Assembly (NCBI GenBank): GCA_002311865.1
Contig: DBZV01000184.1
Span: 8,817 to 22,989 of the forward strand
Direction of reading: 5' to 3'
From: Dehalococcoidia bacterium UBA1151
GTDB taxonomy: Bacteria; Chloroflexota; Dehalococcoidia; Lucifugimonadales; Lucifugimonadaceae
DNA: 14,173 bases
The position numbers and the translations under genes are program-made. The notes under the pieces are model-generated. The model was not told where the DNA came from, did no database searches, and worked only from the letters and a program-made list of their open reading frames with translations. Shown here piece after piece: positions 7,182 to 14,173 of the stretch; within the stretch, counting starts at the first letter, position 1, and each line of letters begins with the position of its first letter.

Positions 7182-8321
7182 TTAGTTGGACGATTCCAGG
7201 ACTCGCACGGCGAGGGATGTCTCCGGTTCGAAACGTTCTAATACTTCGTATTCGGTCGTTCTCTGGGCTGGAGCGAATCCCGCTTCGGAGATGATTGTCT
7301 TGATCTCATCCACTGTGGTGCGGTTATAGTGGCCCGCCTCAAGCATCACGGTCTCATCGAATAGCGTGCCGCCAAAGTCGTCAGCTCCGAAGTGGAGTGA
7401 GATCTGGCCGGGACGGCGAAAGTCTGAGAACCATGAACCCTGGATGTGCGGAACGTTGTCCAGGAAGATGCGGCTGAGCGCGATTATCCGAACGTACTGG
7501 TTGGCGCCAGCCTCGTCGCCGACCTTCGGGGCGAGCGCGGTGTTCGCCTTCTTATAACTCCACGGAATGAACGCTGTGAAAGCGCCCGGCTGATCCTCCG
7601 CGGTAACCTGCACGTCACGAATATGGCCCAGCGACTCAATGATGTCCTCATCGGTCTCCACGTGGCCGTACATCATCGTGGCCGTGGTCTGCCATCCCTG
7701 TCGGTGCGCTTCAAGGTGAACGTCAGTCCAATCTTCAACTTTGTTCTTGGGCCAGAGCTGGCTGACCTGCGCCTTCACTCGCGCGCTAAGAATTTCACTG
7801 CCCCCACCCGGCATTGTGCGCTGACCGGCAGCTTTGAGCTGAGATATGACTTCCGCGATGGATAAGCCGGAGACCTTCGTCATCTCCATGATCTCCGGGG
7901 CCGAGAAGTAGTGTGGAGTGATGCGGGGGTATCGCTCACTGGTCTCCGAGACCAGCTTGATGTAGTAGTCGAAAGGCAGATCGTCGTTCAGGCCACCCTG
8001 CATCAGCACAGTGGTGACTCCCTGCTTCTCAGCAATTGCGATCTTGTCCATGATCTGCTCTACGGAGAGCGTGTAGGCCGACGGATCATCCGAGTTTGGC
8101 CGGTAGAAGGCGCAGAAGCCGCAGTAGGCATTGCAAATGTTGGTGTAGTTCAGATTGGTGTCGACCACGTACGTGACGATGGGTTCGGGGTTGTGACGAT
8201 TGCGCCAGATCTGGGCCAGCGGCGCGAGGTCCAGTAGATCGGCCTCCGACAGCAGATAGAGGCCCTCTTCATGGTTGATGCGGTCGCCGTCCGCGACCTT
8301 TTCCCTGATTCGCTCTAGCAT
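7182..8321 (-). CDS. mqnC: Cyclic dehypoxanthinylfutalosine synthase MqnC (radical SAM)
   Basis: MqnC is a radical SAM enzyme that cyclises dehypoxanthine futalosine. The protein has 379 aa, with the [4Fe-4S] motif C63-x3-C67-x2-C70 in the context NICNAYCGFCAFYR. MPGGGSEIL in the middle and the later HFGADDFGGT stretch are both shared by the MqnC/MqnE/CofH group. The short spacing NICNAYCGFC followed by AFYR, and the GSWF motif, favour MqnC over MqnE. The start ATG overlaps the mqnA stop by one base (TGATG at 8319-8323), with AAGGG just upstream, so translation is probably coupled. Confidence 0.95.
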   Translation of the reverse strand: MLERIREKVADGDRINHEEGLYLLSEADLLDLAPLAQIWRNRHNPEPIVTYVVDTNLNYTNICNAYCGFCAFYRPNSDDPSAYTLSVEQIMDKIAIAEKQGVTTVLMQGGLNDDLPFDYYIKLVSETSERYPRITPHYFSAPEIMEMTKVSGLSIAEVISQLKAAGQRTMPGGGSEILSARVKAQVSQLWPKNKVEDWTDVHLEAHRQGWQTTATMMYGHVETDEDIIESLGHIRDVQVTAEDQPGAFTAFIPWSYKKANTALAPKVGDEAGANQYVRIIALSRIFLDNVPHIQGSWFSDFRRPGQISLHFGADDFGGTLFDETVMLEAGHYNRTTVDEIKTIISEAGFAPAQRTTEYEVLERFEPETSLAVRVLESSN

Positions 8322-9145
8322 CAGACCCTTGCCTCGTTTCCAACGCCCGCGGCGTCTGCTTCCAGTGTCTTATTGGTTGCCCGCGGCGGGGACCAGTCCG
8401 GGAGGTTCAGGAAACTCGCCCTGAACCGGTCCATCGATGCTCGTTCGGGATCGCCAATTCGATATGAGAAACCTCGCAGATAGGCCAGCTTCTCGTCATT
8501 GGTCATATCGAGTTCAGATCGTCCTGCAACGACCGCATTGAGGTCGGATATCCCCGTCTCAAACGCGTTGTTTAGCTGCCGCTCGAAATCAGCGACCTCG
8601 CCGGGATCAGCGGAGCGACGGGCCACCCAGTATGCGAATACGAACGGCAGGCCGTCGGTGTGGTTGAACCACTCAAGTCCAAGATCGAACTTGTACTCGA
8701 ACCCGGGCAGTCCGCGGCGCGCCTGCAACGCGGGGTCACCGATCAGCAGTAGCGCATCGTGCGGATCGTCCGGGGTAACGAGCTCAGCGCCGGTAACGCC
8801 CCACTCCTCGGCCATGAGCACGCGCATCAGCTGCACAGACGTTGCGGTGTGGGCCGTGACCGCAATGCGAGTGCCGCTCAGTTTCGTCAGCGGTGAGTTC
8901 GCAAACAGCAAGATAGACAAGGCAGCCTTCGTTGTTGCCACGCACAGATCGCCCAGCTGAACAACATCGTCGCCAAGCCGAATGATCTCCGCAAGCGGCA
9001 TCGGTCCCGCGTCCAGATCACCTTCACGGAGCGCGTTCGCCATCGCCCGCGGCGTTAGCGCGATCAACTCCGCTGCATCTTCCGGTAACGCCCGATAGAA
9101 CACATCCGAGTTCAAGTAGGGCATCCGCCCGACCTTAATTGTCAT
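8321..9145 (-). CDS. mqnA: Chorismate dehydratase MqnA
   Basis: MqnA removes water from chorismate to give 3-[(1-carboxyvinyl)oxy]benzoate, the first committed step of the futalosine route. The 274-aa protein starts with the family motif VGRMPYLNSDVFY (5-17). It continues with the substrate-binding-protein-like fold (GDLDAGPMPLAE, then LLIGDPAL) and the conserved FDLGLEWFNHTDGLPFVFA block, in a common MqnA order. It overlaps the upstream mqnE end by 11 bases and touches mqnC, so it lies inside the operon. The ribosome-binding site is only a weak GAGA, in line with translational coupling. The last 20 residues after the conserved domain are not conserved-looking. Confidence 0.94.
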   Translation of the reverse strand: MTIKVGRMPYLNSDVFYRALPEDAAELIALTPRAMANALREGDLDAGPMPLAEIIRLGDDVVQLGDLCVATTKAALSILLFANSPLTKLSGTRIAVTAHTATSVQLMRVLMAEEWGVTGAELVTPDDPHDALLLIGDPALQARRGLPGFEYKFDLGLEWFNHTDGLPFVFAYWVARRSADPGEVADFERQLNNAFETGISDLNAVVAGRSELDMTNDEKLAYLRGFSYRIGDPERASMDRFRASFLNLPDWSPPRATNKTLEADAAGVGNEARV

Positions 9146-10241
9146 AGATTTTTATCTCGTTATAGAGGGCATCCCGCTCAACCGGAAGCCTTCCTGCGTC
9201 GTTGATAAGTCGCACCATTTTCTGGCGGGCCAGGCCCGCAGGTGAGTCGGCCTGCGCCGCGTGGGCGATGCGCTCTTTGCCGATCGTGCCGTCCAGATCG
9301 TCGGCCCCAAAGTTAAGTCCCAACGAGGCGGTTCCCTCGCCCAGCATCACCCAGTACGACTTGATGTGCGGAATATTGTCCAGCATGAGTCGTGCCGCCG
9401 CGATGGTCTTCAGATCGTCCATCGGCGGTGTGTGCCTTGGAACGAGTTTTGTGAAGCCAACCTGGTACTGCAGCGGAATGAACGCCAGGAAGCCACCGGA
9501 CTCATCTTGCGTCTCGCGCAATATGATGAAGTGGTCCATCCGTTCCTCAAATGTTTCGATATGGCCATACAGCAGCGTGCAGTTGGTCTTGATTCCCATT
9601 CCGTGCGCCATCTGGTGAATCTCAATCCAGCGGCTCGAGGAAGATTTGCCGGGCAGCAGCTCTTCATGAACGCGGTCGGAGAACACTTCAGCACCTCCCC
9701 CGGGCATCGACTTGAGACCAGCCGCCTTGAGCCGACTGAGAGACTCCTCCGGCTCGATCTTCCAGCGGCGCCAGAAATAGTCGATCTCCGCGGCGGTGAA
9801 GCCCTTAATATCGATGGTTGGGTACTTCGCGGCGATCGCCTTGACGATGTCCTCGTAGTACTCGAACGGCCAGGTTGGGTGGTGGCCGCCGACGATGTGG
9901 ACTTCGTGCATATCCTCATCCAACGAATCGAGAATCTCATCGATAGAGAGTTCGTACGCGTCCTCATCGCCCGGGCTCTTTGCGAAGTCGCAGAATGTGC
10001 AGCTGAGCACACAGATATTTGTGGGGTTCACGTGCCGGTTCAGGACGAAGTAGACCTTGTTGTCCGACACCTGCTTCTTTTTCCAGTCGCCCATCTTCCC
10101 AACCGCCGGGAAGTCGTCGGTCACAAGCAGCTTGAGACCGTCAGCATGGCCAAGTCGCTCGCCTGCTTGAACCTTCTCCCAGACCGGGATGAGAGTCTCA
10201 TCCTGGAACTGGATGCCGTCTACCGAAAGTACTCGTTCCAT
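9135..10241 (-). CDS. mqnE: Aminofutalosine synthase MqnE (radical SAM)
   Basis: MqnE adds the SAM-derived 5'-deoxyadenosyl radical to the MqnA product, giving 6-amino-6-deoxyfutalosine. The 368-aa protein has C77-x3-C81-x2-C84 in the context NICVLSCTFCDFAK, which binds the [4Fe-4S] cluster. It also has HIVGGHHP at about 114-121, a MPGGGAEVF motif and NFGADDLDGT near the C-terminus. The HHPTWPFEYYED stretch and FTAAEIDYF are typical of MqnE rather than MqnC. ATG 10241 lies 22 bases inside the end of mqnL, with AAGG upstream. Having MqnE rather than only a futalosine synthase implies the aminofutalosine branch, whose nucleosidase is not in the window. Confidence 0.95.
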   Translation of the reverse strand: MERVLSVDGIQFQDETLIPVWEKVQAGERLGHADGLKLLVTDDFPAVGKMGDWKKKQVSDNKVYFVLNRHVNPTNICVLSCTFCDFAKSPGDEDAYELSIDEILDSLDEDMHEVHIVGGHHPTWPFEYYEDIVKAIAAKYPTIDIKGFTAAEIDYFWRRWKIEPEESLSRLKAAGLKSMPGGGAEVFSDRVHEELLPGKSSSSRWIEIHQMAHGMGIKTNCTLLYGHIETFEERMDHFIILRETQDESGGFLAFIPLQYQVGFTKLVPRHTPPMDDLKTIAAARLMLDNIPHIKSYWVMLGEGTASLGLNFGADDLDGTIGKERIAHAAQADSPAGLARQKMVRLINDAGRLPVERDALYNEIKIYDN

Positions 10242-11983
10242 CTCGAATCAACCTTTTCGATGATTTCCTGTGGCATCGTTAGTGGCTCGGGATAGCCGTC
10301 TTTAAACGAGGCGTCGATGCCCATCACACCCTCGTACACGGGAATCGCTCCCCGCATTCTCATTTCTGTGAAGATCAGATCCTGCACCGGGTCGAACCGC
10401 GTAAATATTCCCCAGATCAGGTCCACGTCATCTTCAATATCCACGTCATCAGTGATGATGCTGATGATCTTGATTTTTGATAGCAGTGGCGACTTCACCA
10501 GGCGCGTCAACGTGCCTCGCGCATCACCGCCACGCTTCACCTGTACAACCAGCAGCGTCTGTCCGACAAGGCGCCACGTCATGGCTTCCGGCGCGATCGC
10601 CCGCAGGTCAGCTGGCATGGCAGTGGGACCACCGAGGGGCGGGTCGCCGCCGGTAGCGTCGATGATCATCTTGCTGCCGTGATGCCGCTCTGGTGTGGTG
10701 AAGTCCAGTGTGTCGCCAGGTGCGCGTGCGATCAACTGAAAGTCTTCCGGTGTATCGAAGTTGCGCCTTATCGCGGCCAGAACAGCTGCCGGGTCGTTCG
10801 GTTTGACGTCGTCATTCACCATGATGATCGCCTTGGTCAGGGCGAGTTGGCCCTGCCCCAGCATCCCAAGCGCGGTCTTGATGTGCTCACGGGTGTATCG
10901 GCTGGTGACGGCCACGACCAGCAAGTGGTGGAATCCGGACTCGTAGTACGCCCACAGGTTCCGCACCTCGGGATGGATCAGTCGCATGAGGGGATTCAGT
11001 GCCTGCTGCGCTGCTTCACCGAGGTAACGATCTTCCTGCGGGGGTCGACCGACAACGGTTGCCGGGTAGATGGGATTCTTGCGATGCGTGATGGCGCGAA
11101 TGTGGAAAACGGGGAAATCGTGGGCGTCTGAATAGTGTCCGAAGTGGTCGCCAAAAGGACCTTCTCGGCGGCGCTCATGAGCCGGCACAACGCCCTCAAG
11201 GATGAACTCGGCGTTTGCGGGAACCGGCAGATCAATCGTCTTGGCGCTGCCGATTCCAGTGCGTTTGTTACGAAGAATACCGCTGAATGCGACCTCATCG
11301 ATTCCCTCGGGCAGCGGCATCACGGCCGCGAGAAGCAGGGCCGGGTCGCCTCCCAGCGCCACCGCCATCGGCAACGGCCGACCGGACTTCTCAGCGACCT
11401 GGTAGTGGTATCCGCCGCCCTTTGTGATCTGCATGTGCATGCCGGTCGTGCGGGCGTCGTATACGTGCATCCGGTAGATGCCCATGTTGCCGACACCGGT
11501 TATCGGGTCGCGCGACGTGACAAGAGGCAGCGTGATAAATCGCCCACCATCGTCTGGCCAGCACTTGATGATGGGGAGGTGGCCAAGGTCTGGTGACTCC
11601 TCAATAACCTGCTGAACAACCGGCCGACGCACTTTCTTCGGGCGGATTTTGAGCATCCGGAAGCCGGTCTTGCGGTTCCGCCACATGTTGCCAATGGACG
11701 GTGGATTCATCTGCTCAACGAAGCGGACGAGCTCCTCGCCAAACTGTTCCGGGTGCATGCCCAGAGCGCGCTCAATGCGGGTTTCGGTGGCTAGGATGTT
11801 GATCGCCAGCGGGTAACGTGCGCCGCGCACATTCTCAAAGAAGAGAATCGGCATCCGCTCCTTGACCGCCCGCGTAGCTATCTCCGTGATCTCTAGCTCG
11901 GGGTCAACCTCAGCCGTGATCCTGACCAGATCGCCCTCAGCTTCCATATCCCGCAGGAATGTTTGGAGATCAGAGTAGCTCAC
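10220..11983 (-). CDS. mqnL: UbiD-family decarboxylase MqnL
   Basis: This is a prenylated-FMN-dependent decarboxylase, most likely acting on the prenylated 1,4-dihydroxy-6-naphthoate in late menaquinone synthesis. The 587-aa protein carries GNMGIYRMHV near residues 164-173, the cofactor and metal site with the conserved Asn and Arg. It also has REGPFGDHFGHYSD near 273-286, which holds the conserved acidic residues of the UbiD active site. I chose GTG 11983 because it overlaps the ubiX-like stop as GTGA and has AGGAG five bases upstream. An earlier in-frame GTG at 12007 has no ribosome-binding site. It follows its own cofactor-making partner directly. A UbiD acting on another aromatic acid is possible, but the flanking mqn genes make MqnL the best call. 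Confidence 0.92.
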   Translation of the reverse strand: MSYSDLQTFLRDMEAEGDLVRITAEVDPELEITEIATRAVKERMPILFFENVRGARYPLAINILATETRIERALGMHPEQFGEELVRFVEQMNPPSIGNMWRNRKTGFRMLKIRPKKVRRPVVQQVIEESPDLGHLPIIKCWPDDGGRFITLPLVTSRDPITGVGNMGIYRMHVYDARTTGMHMQITKGGGYHYQVAEKSGRPLPMAVALGGDPALLLAAVMPLPEGIDEVAFSGILRNKRTGIGSAKTIDLPVPANAEFILEGVVPAHERRREGPFGDHFGHYSDAHDFPVFHIRAITHRKNPIYPATVVGRPPQEDRYLGEAAQQALNPLMRLIHPEVRNLWAYYESGFHHLLVVAVTSRYTREHIKTALGMLGQGQLALTKAIIMVNDDVKPNDPAAVLAAIRRNFDTPEDFQLIARAPGDTLDFTTPERHHGSKMIIDATGGDPPLGGPTAMPADLRAIAPEAMTWRLVGQTLLVVQVKRGGDARGTLTRLVKSPLLSKIKIISIITDDVDIEDDVDLIWGIFTRFDPVQDLIFTEMRMRGAIPVYEGVMGIDASFKDGYPEPLTMPQEIIEKVDSRWNEYFR

Positions 11984-12597
11984 TCCATCTCCTCTGCGCC
12001 AGTCCACCGCTGAAGGAACGAGGACTCAACCCCGAGACGATCGAGTATCCGGCCGACGACTGAGTCGATCAGATCCTGGACCGATTCGGGCCGTTTATAG
12101 AAGCCGGGCGAGGGGGGAATGATTTCGGCGCCTGCTTCGGTGAGTGTGACCATGTTTCGCAGGTGGATGAGGCCCAGCGGCATTTCGCGTGGCACAAGTA
12201 TCAGCTTGCGGCGCTCCTTGAGTGTGACGTCGGCGGCGCGCTCCAGAAGGTTGGATGAGATGCCGTTGGCGATGCGCGCCAATGTGCCCATTGAGCAGGG
12301 AACGACGGCCATGCCGTTTGTGGGGTGTGATCCGCTGGCGATGGAGGCTGCGTAGTCGTTGATCGTGAAGACCGTGAGGCGCCCAGGACCTTCCACATTG
12401 GCCAGGCCAAGCAGATCGGCGGCATCGGATTCCGGATTGCCGCTCAACGTTGTTCCCATTTCAATTTTGAGTACTTGTCGGCCCGCGTCTGAAATGACCG
12501 CGCTGACATCGTGCCCGGCCTCAATCAGCCCCTCCAGCGTGCGGATCGCGTACGGCGCGCCGGTGGCACCGGCCATGCCGAGTACGAACTCCCCCAT
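11980..12597 (-). CDS. mqnM: UbiX-like flavin prenyltransferase MqnM
   Basis: UbiX-type enzymes prenylate FMN to make the prFMN cofactor used by UbiD-family decarboxylases. The 205-aa protein starts with GMAGATGAPYA (7-17), the Rossmann-like flavin site. It has the family core VPCSMGTLARIANGISSN at 99-116, the ERAADVTLKERR segment at 119-130 and VPREMPLG at 135-142, and it matches the usual length. Its ATG follows the mqnP stop after one base, and its stop overlaps the mqnL start (GTGA). This fits supply of cofactor to MqnL in the same transcript. Confidence 0.95.
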   Translation of the reverse strand: MGEFVLGMAGATGAPYAIRTLEGLIEAGHDVSAVISDAGRQVLKIEMGTTLSGNPESDAADLLGLANVEGPGRLTVFTINDYAASIASGSHPTNGMAVVPCSMGTLARIANGISSNLLERAADVTLKERRKLILVPREMPLGLIHLRNMVTLTEAGAEIIPPSPGFYKRPESVQDLIDSVVGRILDRLGVESSFLQRWTGAEEME

Positions 12598-12598
12598 A

Positions 12599-13483
12599 TC
12601 AGTCCACCACCGTTCCGATTGAGACGATGGTGCCGAACACGATGGCGATGATTCCGTTCATGGTGAAAAAGGCTGCGCCCAGCTTGCTGAGGTCATTTGG
12701 CGATATCAGGCTGTGTTCGTACGCCAGCAACAACGCCGCGGCGCCGACGCCGATGAAATAGACGAAGTTCACGTCAAACGCGATGCCCGAGAGAACGAGG
12801 AATGTGACTGTGATGGCATGGAATCCGCGGGCTGAGTAGAGCGCGCCAGCGATGTCAAATTTCGCGGGGATGGAGTGGATGCCCTGCTCGCGATCGACTT
12901 TCAGGTCGGCTATGGCGTAGATCGTGTCGAAGCCGGCCACCCAGAACATGGCCGCAACCCCAAGCAGCACAGCGCCGAACTCAAGCTCGCCCGTCAGCGC
13001 GATCCACGTCGCCGGCGGGATGATCAAATAGACGGTCCCCAGTGCGAAGTGAGCAAGCCACGTAAAACGCTTGGCGTACGGGTAGCCGATAAGCGCGACC
13101 AGCACGATTGGCGAGAGCACCCATGCCACGCTATCGAGCTGCGATACGGCCACTGCGAATATGGCGATTGACACCAGTCCCCAGGCAGCCACGTGCCACT
13201 TTTTCAGTTGCCCGGATGGGATGCCACGATTGGCAGTGCGGGGATTTCGGGTGTCAATCTCAGCGTCGATCAGGCGGTTGGCGGCCATGCCCAGTGTGCG
13301 TGCGGAGACCATTCCAACAACGATCCACGCGAACGCCCAATCGTTGGGCCAGCCGGAAAAGACGATAAATGATGTGGCGACGGCAAATGGGAGCGCGAAG
13401 ACCGAATGCTCAACCTTGATCTCCTCCGTGAACAGGAGAATGCGGCCCATGGCACCCATTTCGCTTGATGTCGTTGTACTCAT
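12599..13483 (-). CDS. mqnP: UbiA-family prenyltransferase MqnP
   Basis: This integral membrane prenyltransferase is expected to attach the polyprenyl chain to 1,4-dihydroxy-6-naphthoate. Numbered from ATG 13483 (294 aa), the first Asp-rich motif is N69-x3-D73-x3-D77 and the second includes D186, D193 and D197 in the context DTIYAIADLKVDRE. Both are metal and diphosphate sites of the UbiA fold, and about eight to nine hydrophobic segments surround them. The start chosen forms an ATGA overlap with the tetR stop. The longer frame back to 13576 would run through the end of tetR and add an uninformative Ser/Gly/Arg-rich leader. Homologous UbiA enzymes can use 4-hydroxybenzoate, but the flanking mqn genes favour the menaquinone role. 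Confidence 0.93.
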   Translation of the reverse strand: MSTTTSSEMGAMGRILLFTEEIKVEHSVFALPFAVATSFIVFSGWPNDWAFAWIVVGMVSARTLGMAANRLIDAEIDTRNPRTANRGIPSGQLKKWHVAAWGLVSIAIFAVAVSQLDSVAWVLSPIVLVALIGYPYAKRFTWLAHFALGTVYLIIPPATWIALTGELEFGAVLLGVAAMFWVAGFDTIYAIADLKVDREQGIHSIPAKFDIAGALYSARGFHAITVTFLVLSGIAFDVNFVYFIGVGAAALLLAYEHSLISPNDLSKLGAAFFTMNGIIAIVFGTIVSIGTVVD

Positions 13484-14076
13484 CGCGTGGGCTCTTCTAC
13501 GACCAGTCCATGAATGAGAATTCCCCGCAATGACTCCGCTGCTTCCGCTGGTTGGGGCGTCCCCTCGTACAGCCATCTGATGACGATTTCGTTGATCGCG
13601 CCCAGCCAGACATGCGCGGCGATCGCGGTATCGACATCGCGAATCTCACCTGCCTTCACAGCCTCATCGAGATTCGCCTTGATGATTTCAGCAAACCGGC
13701 CAAATATCTCAACTCGCTTGGCCTCAAACGCCTTACCCATGCTGTAGCCCTGCACCATAAGAATGCGGGCCAGCCGCCGGCGCTTGCCGAGTCTGAGCAG
13801 TACTTCCATGAGAGCCGCTTCTGCTTTCGCCAGCGGAGATGTCTCCTGAGCGGCTGCAGCTTCGGCCTTTGATACCAGCCGGTCAGCCAGGCGGTCCATG
13901 ACGGAGAAGAACAGGTCTTCCTTGCTGGGGAAGTGGAAGTAGATCCCGCCCTTGGACAGTGAGACCTCTTCTGCGATCTCGTCCACGAGCGACTCGTGGT
14001 ATCCCTTGTTGGCAAATACCTGCTCGGCCGCTCCCAGGATACGATCCCGGGTCTTCTCTTTTTGGGTGGTGGTCAA
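13480..14076 (-). CDS. TetR-family transcriptional repressor heading the mqn operon
   Basis: This is a small dimeric one-component regulator, 198 aa from TTG 14076. The N-terminal HTH domain spans about residues 8-55 (RDRILGAAEQVF, then VDEIAEEVSLSKGGIYFHF with SKEDLF), which is a textbook TetR DNA-binding domain. The C-terminal ligand domain is divergent, so no effector can be predicted. The frame is open back to GTG 14136, but that GTG is part of the likely -35 box, and the likely transcript start lies downstream of it. TTG 14076 has GGTTAGG about 8 bases upstream and gives a usual TetR length. Its stop overlaps the mqnP start (ATGA), so it is co-transcribed with, and probably represses, itself and the mqn genes. 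The start is an inference; the family is clear. Confidence 0.9.
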   Translation of the reverse strand: MTTTQKEKTRDRILGAAEQVFANKGYHESLVDEIAEEVSLSKGGIYFHFPSKEDLFFSVMDRLADRLVSKAEAAAAQETSPLAKAEAALMEVLLRLGKRRRLARILMVQGYSMGKAFEAKRVEIFGRFAEIIKANLDEAVKAGEIRDVDTAIAAHVWLGAINEIVIRWLYEGTPQPAEAAESLRGILIHGLVVEEPTR

Positions 14077-14087
14077 AATGTTGCCTA

Positions 14088-14105
14088 ACCGACTGACTGG
14101 TCGGT
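14088..14105. promoter_or_regulatory. Putative TetR-type operator between promoter and tetR
   Basis: ACCGAC (14088-14093) and GTCGGT (14100-14105) form a perfect 6-6-6 dyad. An overlapping dyad, GACTGAC-TG-GTCGGTC (14091-14106), matches at six of seven positions. The GACTGAC/GTCGGTC style is typical of TetR-family sites. It starts two bases after the -10 box and covers the expected transcription start, where a bound repressor would block initiation. No second copy was noticed elsewhere in the window. Confidence 0.65.
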
Positions 14106-14107
14106 CG

Positions 14108-14136
14108 ATTATCCGCGGTTTCGACCACGCTGTCAC
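14108..14136 (-). promoter_or_regulatory. Sigma70-type promoter of the tetR-mqn operon
   Basis: On the minus strand GTGACA (14131-14136) and GATAAT (14108-14113) match the -35 and -10 consensus at five of six bases each, with the ideal 17-base spacer. It is the best promoter-like sequence I found in the window. The start site would fall near 14100-14102, inside the operator, leaving a leader of about 25 nt before TTG 14076. Confidence 0.7.
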
Positions 14137-14173
14137 CCCTCAACATCTCCGCAGCGCCCACACTGGGCCGTCC

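Noticed and set aside
9261..10295. A 344-codon open frame on the plus strand, antisense to mqnE
   Set aside because: The opposite strand encodes a clear radical SAM protein with its cysteine motif. The antisense translation has no recognisable motif and no ribosome-binding site, and looks like a codon-bias shadow.
13484..13576. A 31-residue N-terminal extension of MqnP
   Set aside because: It would lie wholly inside tetR and has low-complexity composition; ATG 13483 in an ATGA overlap is a better start.

Overview
The window suggests a bacterium with moderately GC-rich DNA that makes menaquinone by the futalosine (Mqn) route. Gene content and protein style would fit a Chloroflexota (Dehalococcoidia/SAR202-like) genome. 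That placement is an inference from general resemblance; no marker gene here settles it.

Layout. The left edge carries a tRNA-Gln(TTG) with its own -10 box, then a plus-strand orphan nucleotidyltransferase (160-999). An intrinsic terminator oriented for the minus strand lies at about 1035-1066. Everything else is on the minus strand, so it reads right to left. At the right edge, a strong sigma70-type promoter (14108-14136) and a TetR-type operator (14088-14105) precede a TetR-family repressor gene. The repressor heads a tightly packed operon: tetR, mqnP (UbiA-like), mqnM (UbiX-like), mqnL (UbiD-like), mqnE, mqnA, mqnC, mqnD. Most junctions overlap or nearly touch, and only mqnC-mqnD has a real gap, which holds a perfect REP-like palindrome. 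Next come a class III PLP aminotransferase, an MFS_3-type exporter, and two peptide-type ABC ATPases (OppD/DppD- and OppF/DppF-like) that have their own promoter and finish at the terminator.

How the genes work together. MqnA dehydrates chorismate. MqnE joins the product to SAM-derived adenosyl to give aminofutalosine. MqnC cyclises dehypoxanthine futalosine, and MqnD releases 1,4-dihydroxy-6-naphthoate. MqnP prenylates this, and MqnL decarboxylates it using the prenylated flavin made by MqnM. The nucleosidase step (MqnB/MTAN-type) and the final methyltransferase (MqnG/UbiE-type) are not in the window and must be encoded elsewhere. The ABC ATPases lack permeases and a binding protein here, so they too must work with partners encoded elsewhere.

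Start sites. I moved several starts inward from the longest reading frame, using ribosome-binding sites, stop/start overlaps and promoter position: tetR to TTG 14076, mqnP to ATG 13483, mqnL to GTG 11983 and the aminotransferase to ATG 6150. I see no CRISPR array, insertion sequence or phage gene. The point most worth testing is the repressor-controlled architecture of the menaquinone operon; I do not see a clearly new enzyme system.
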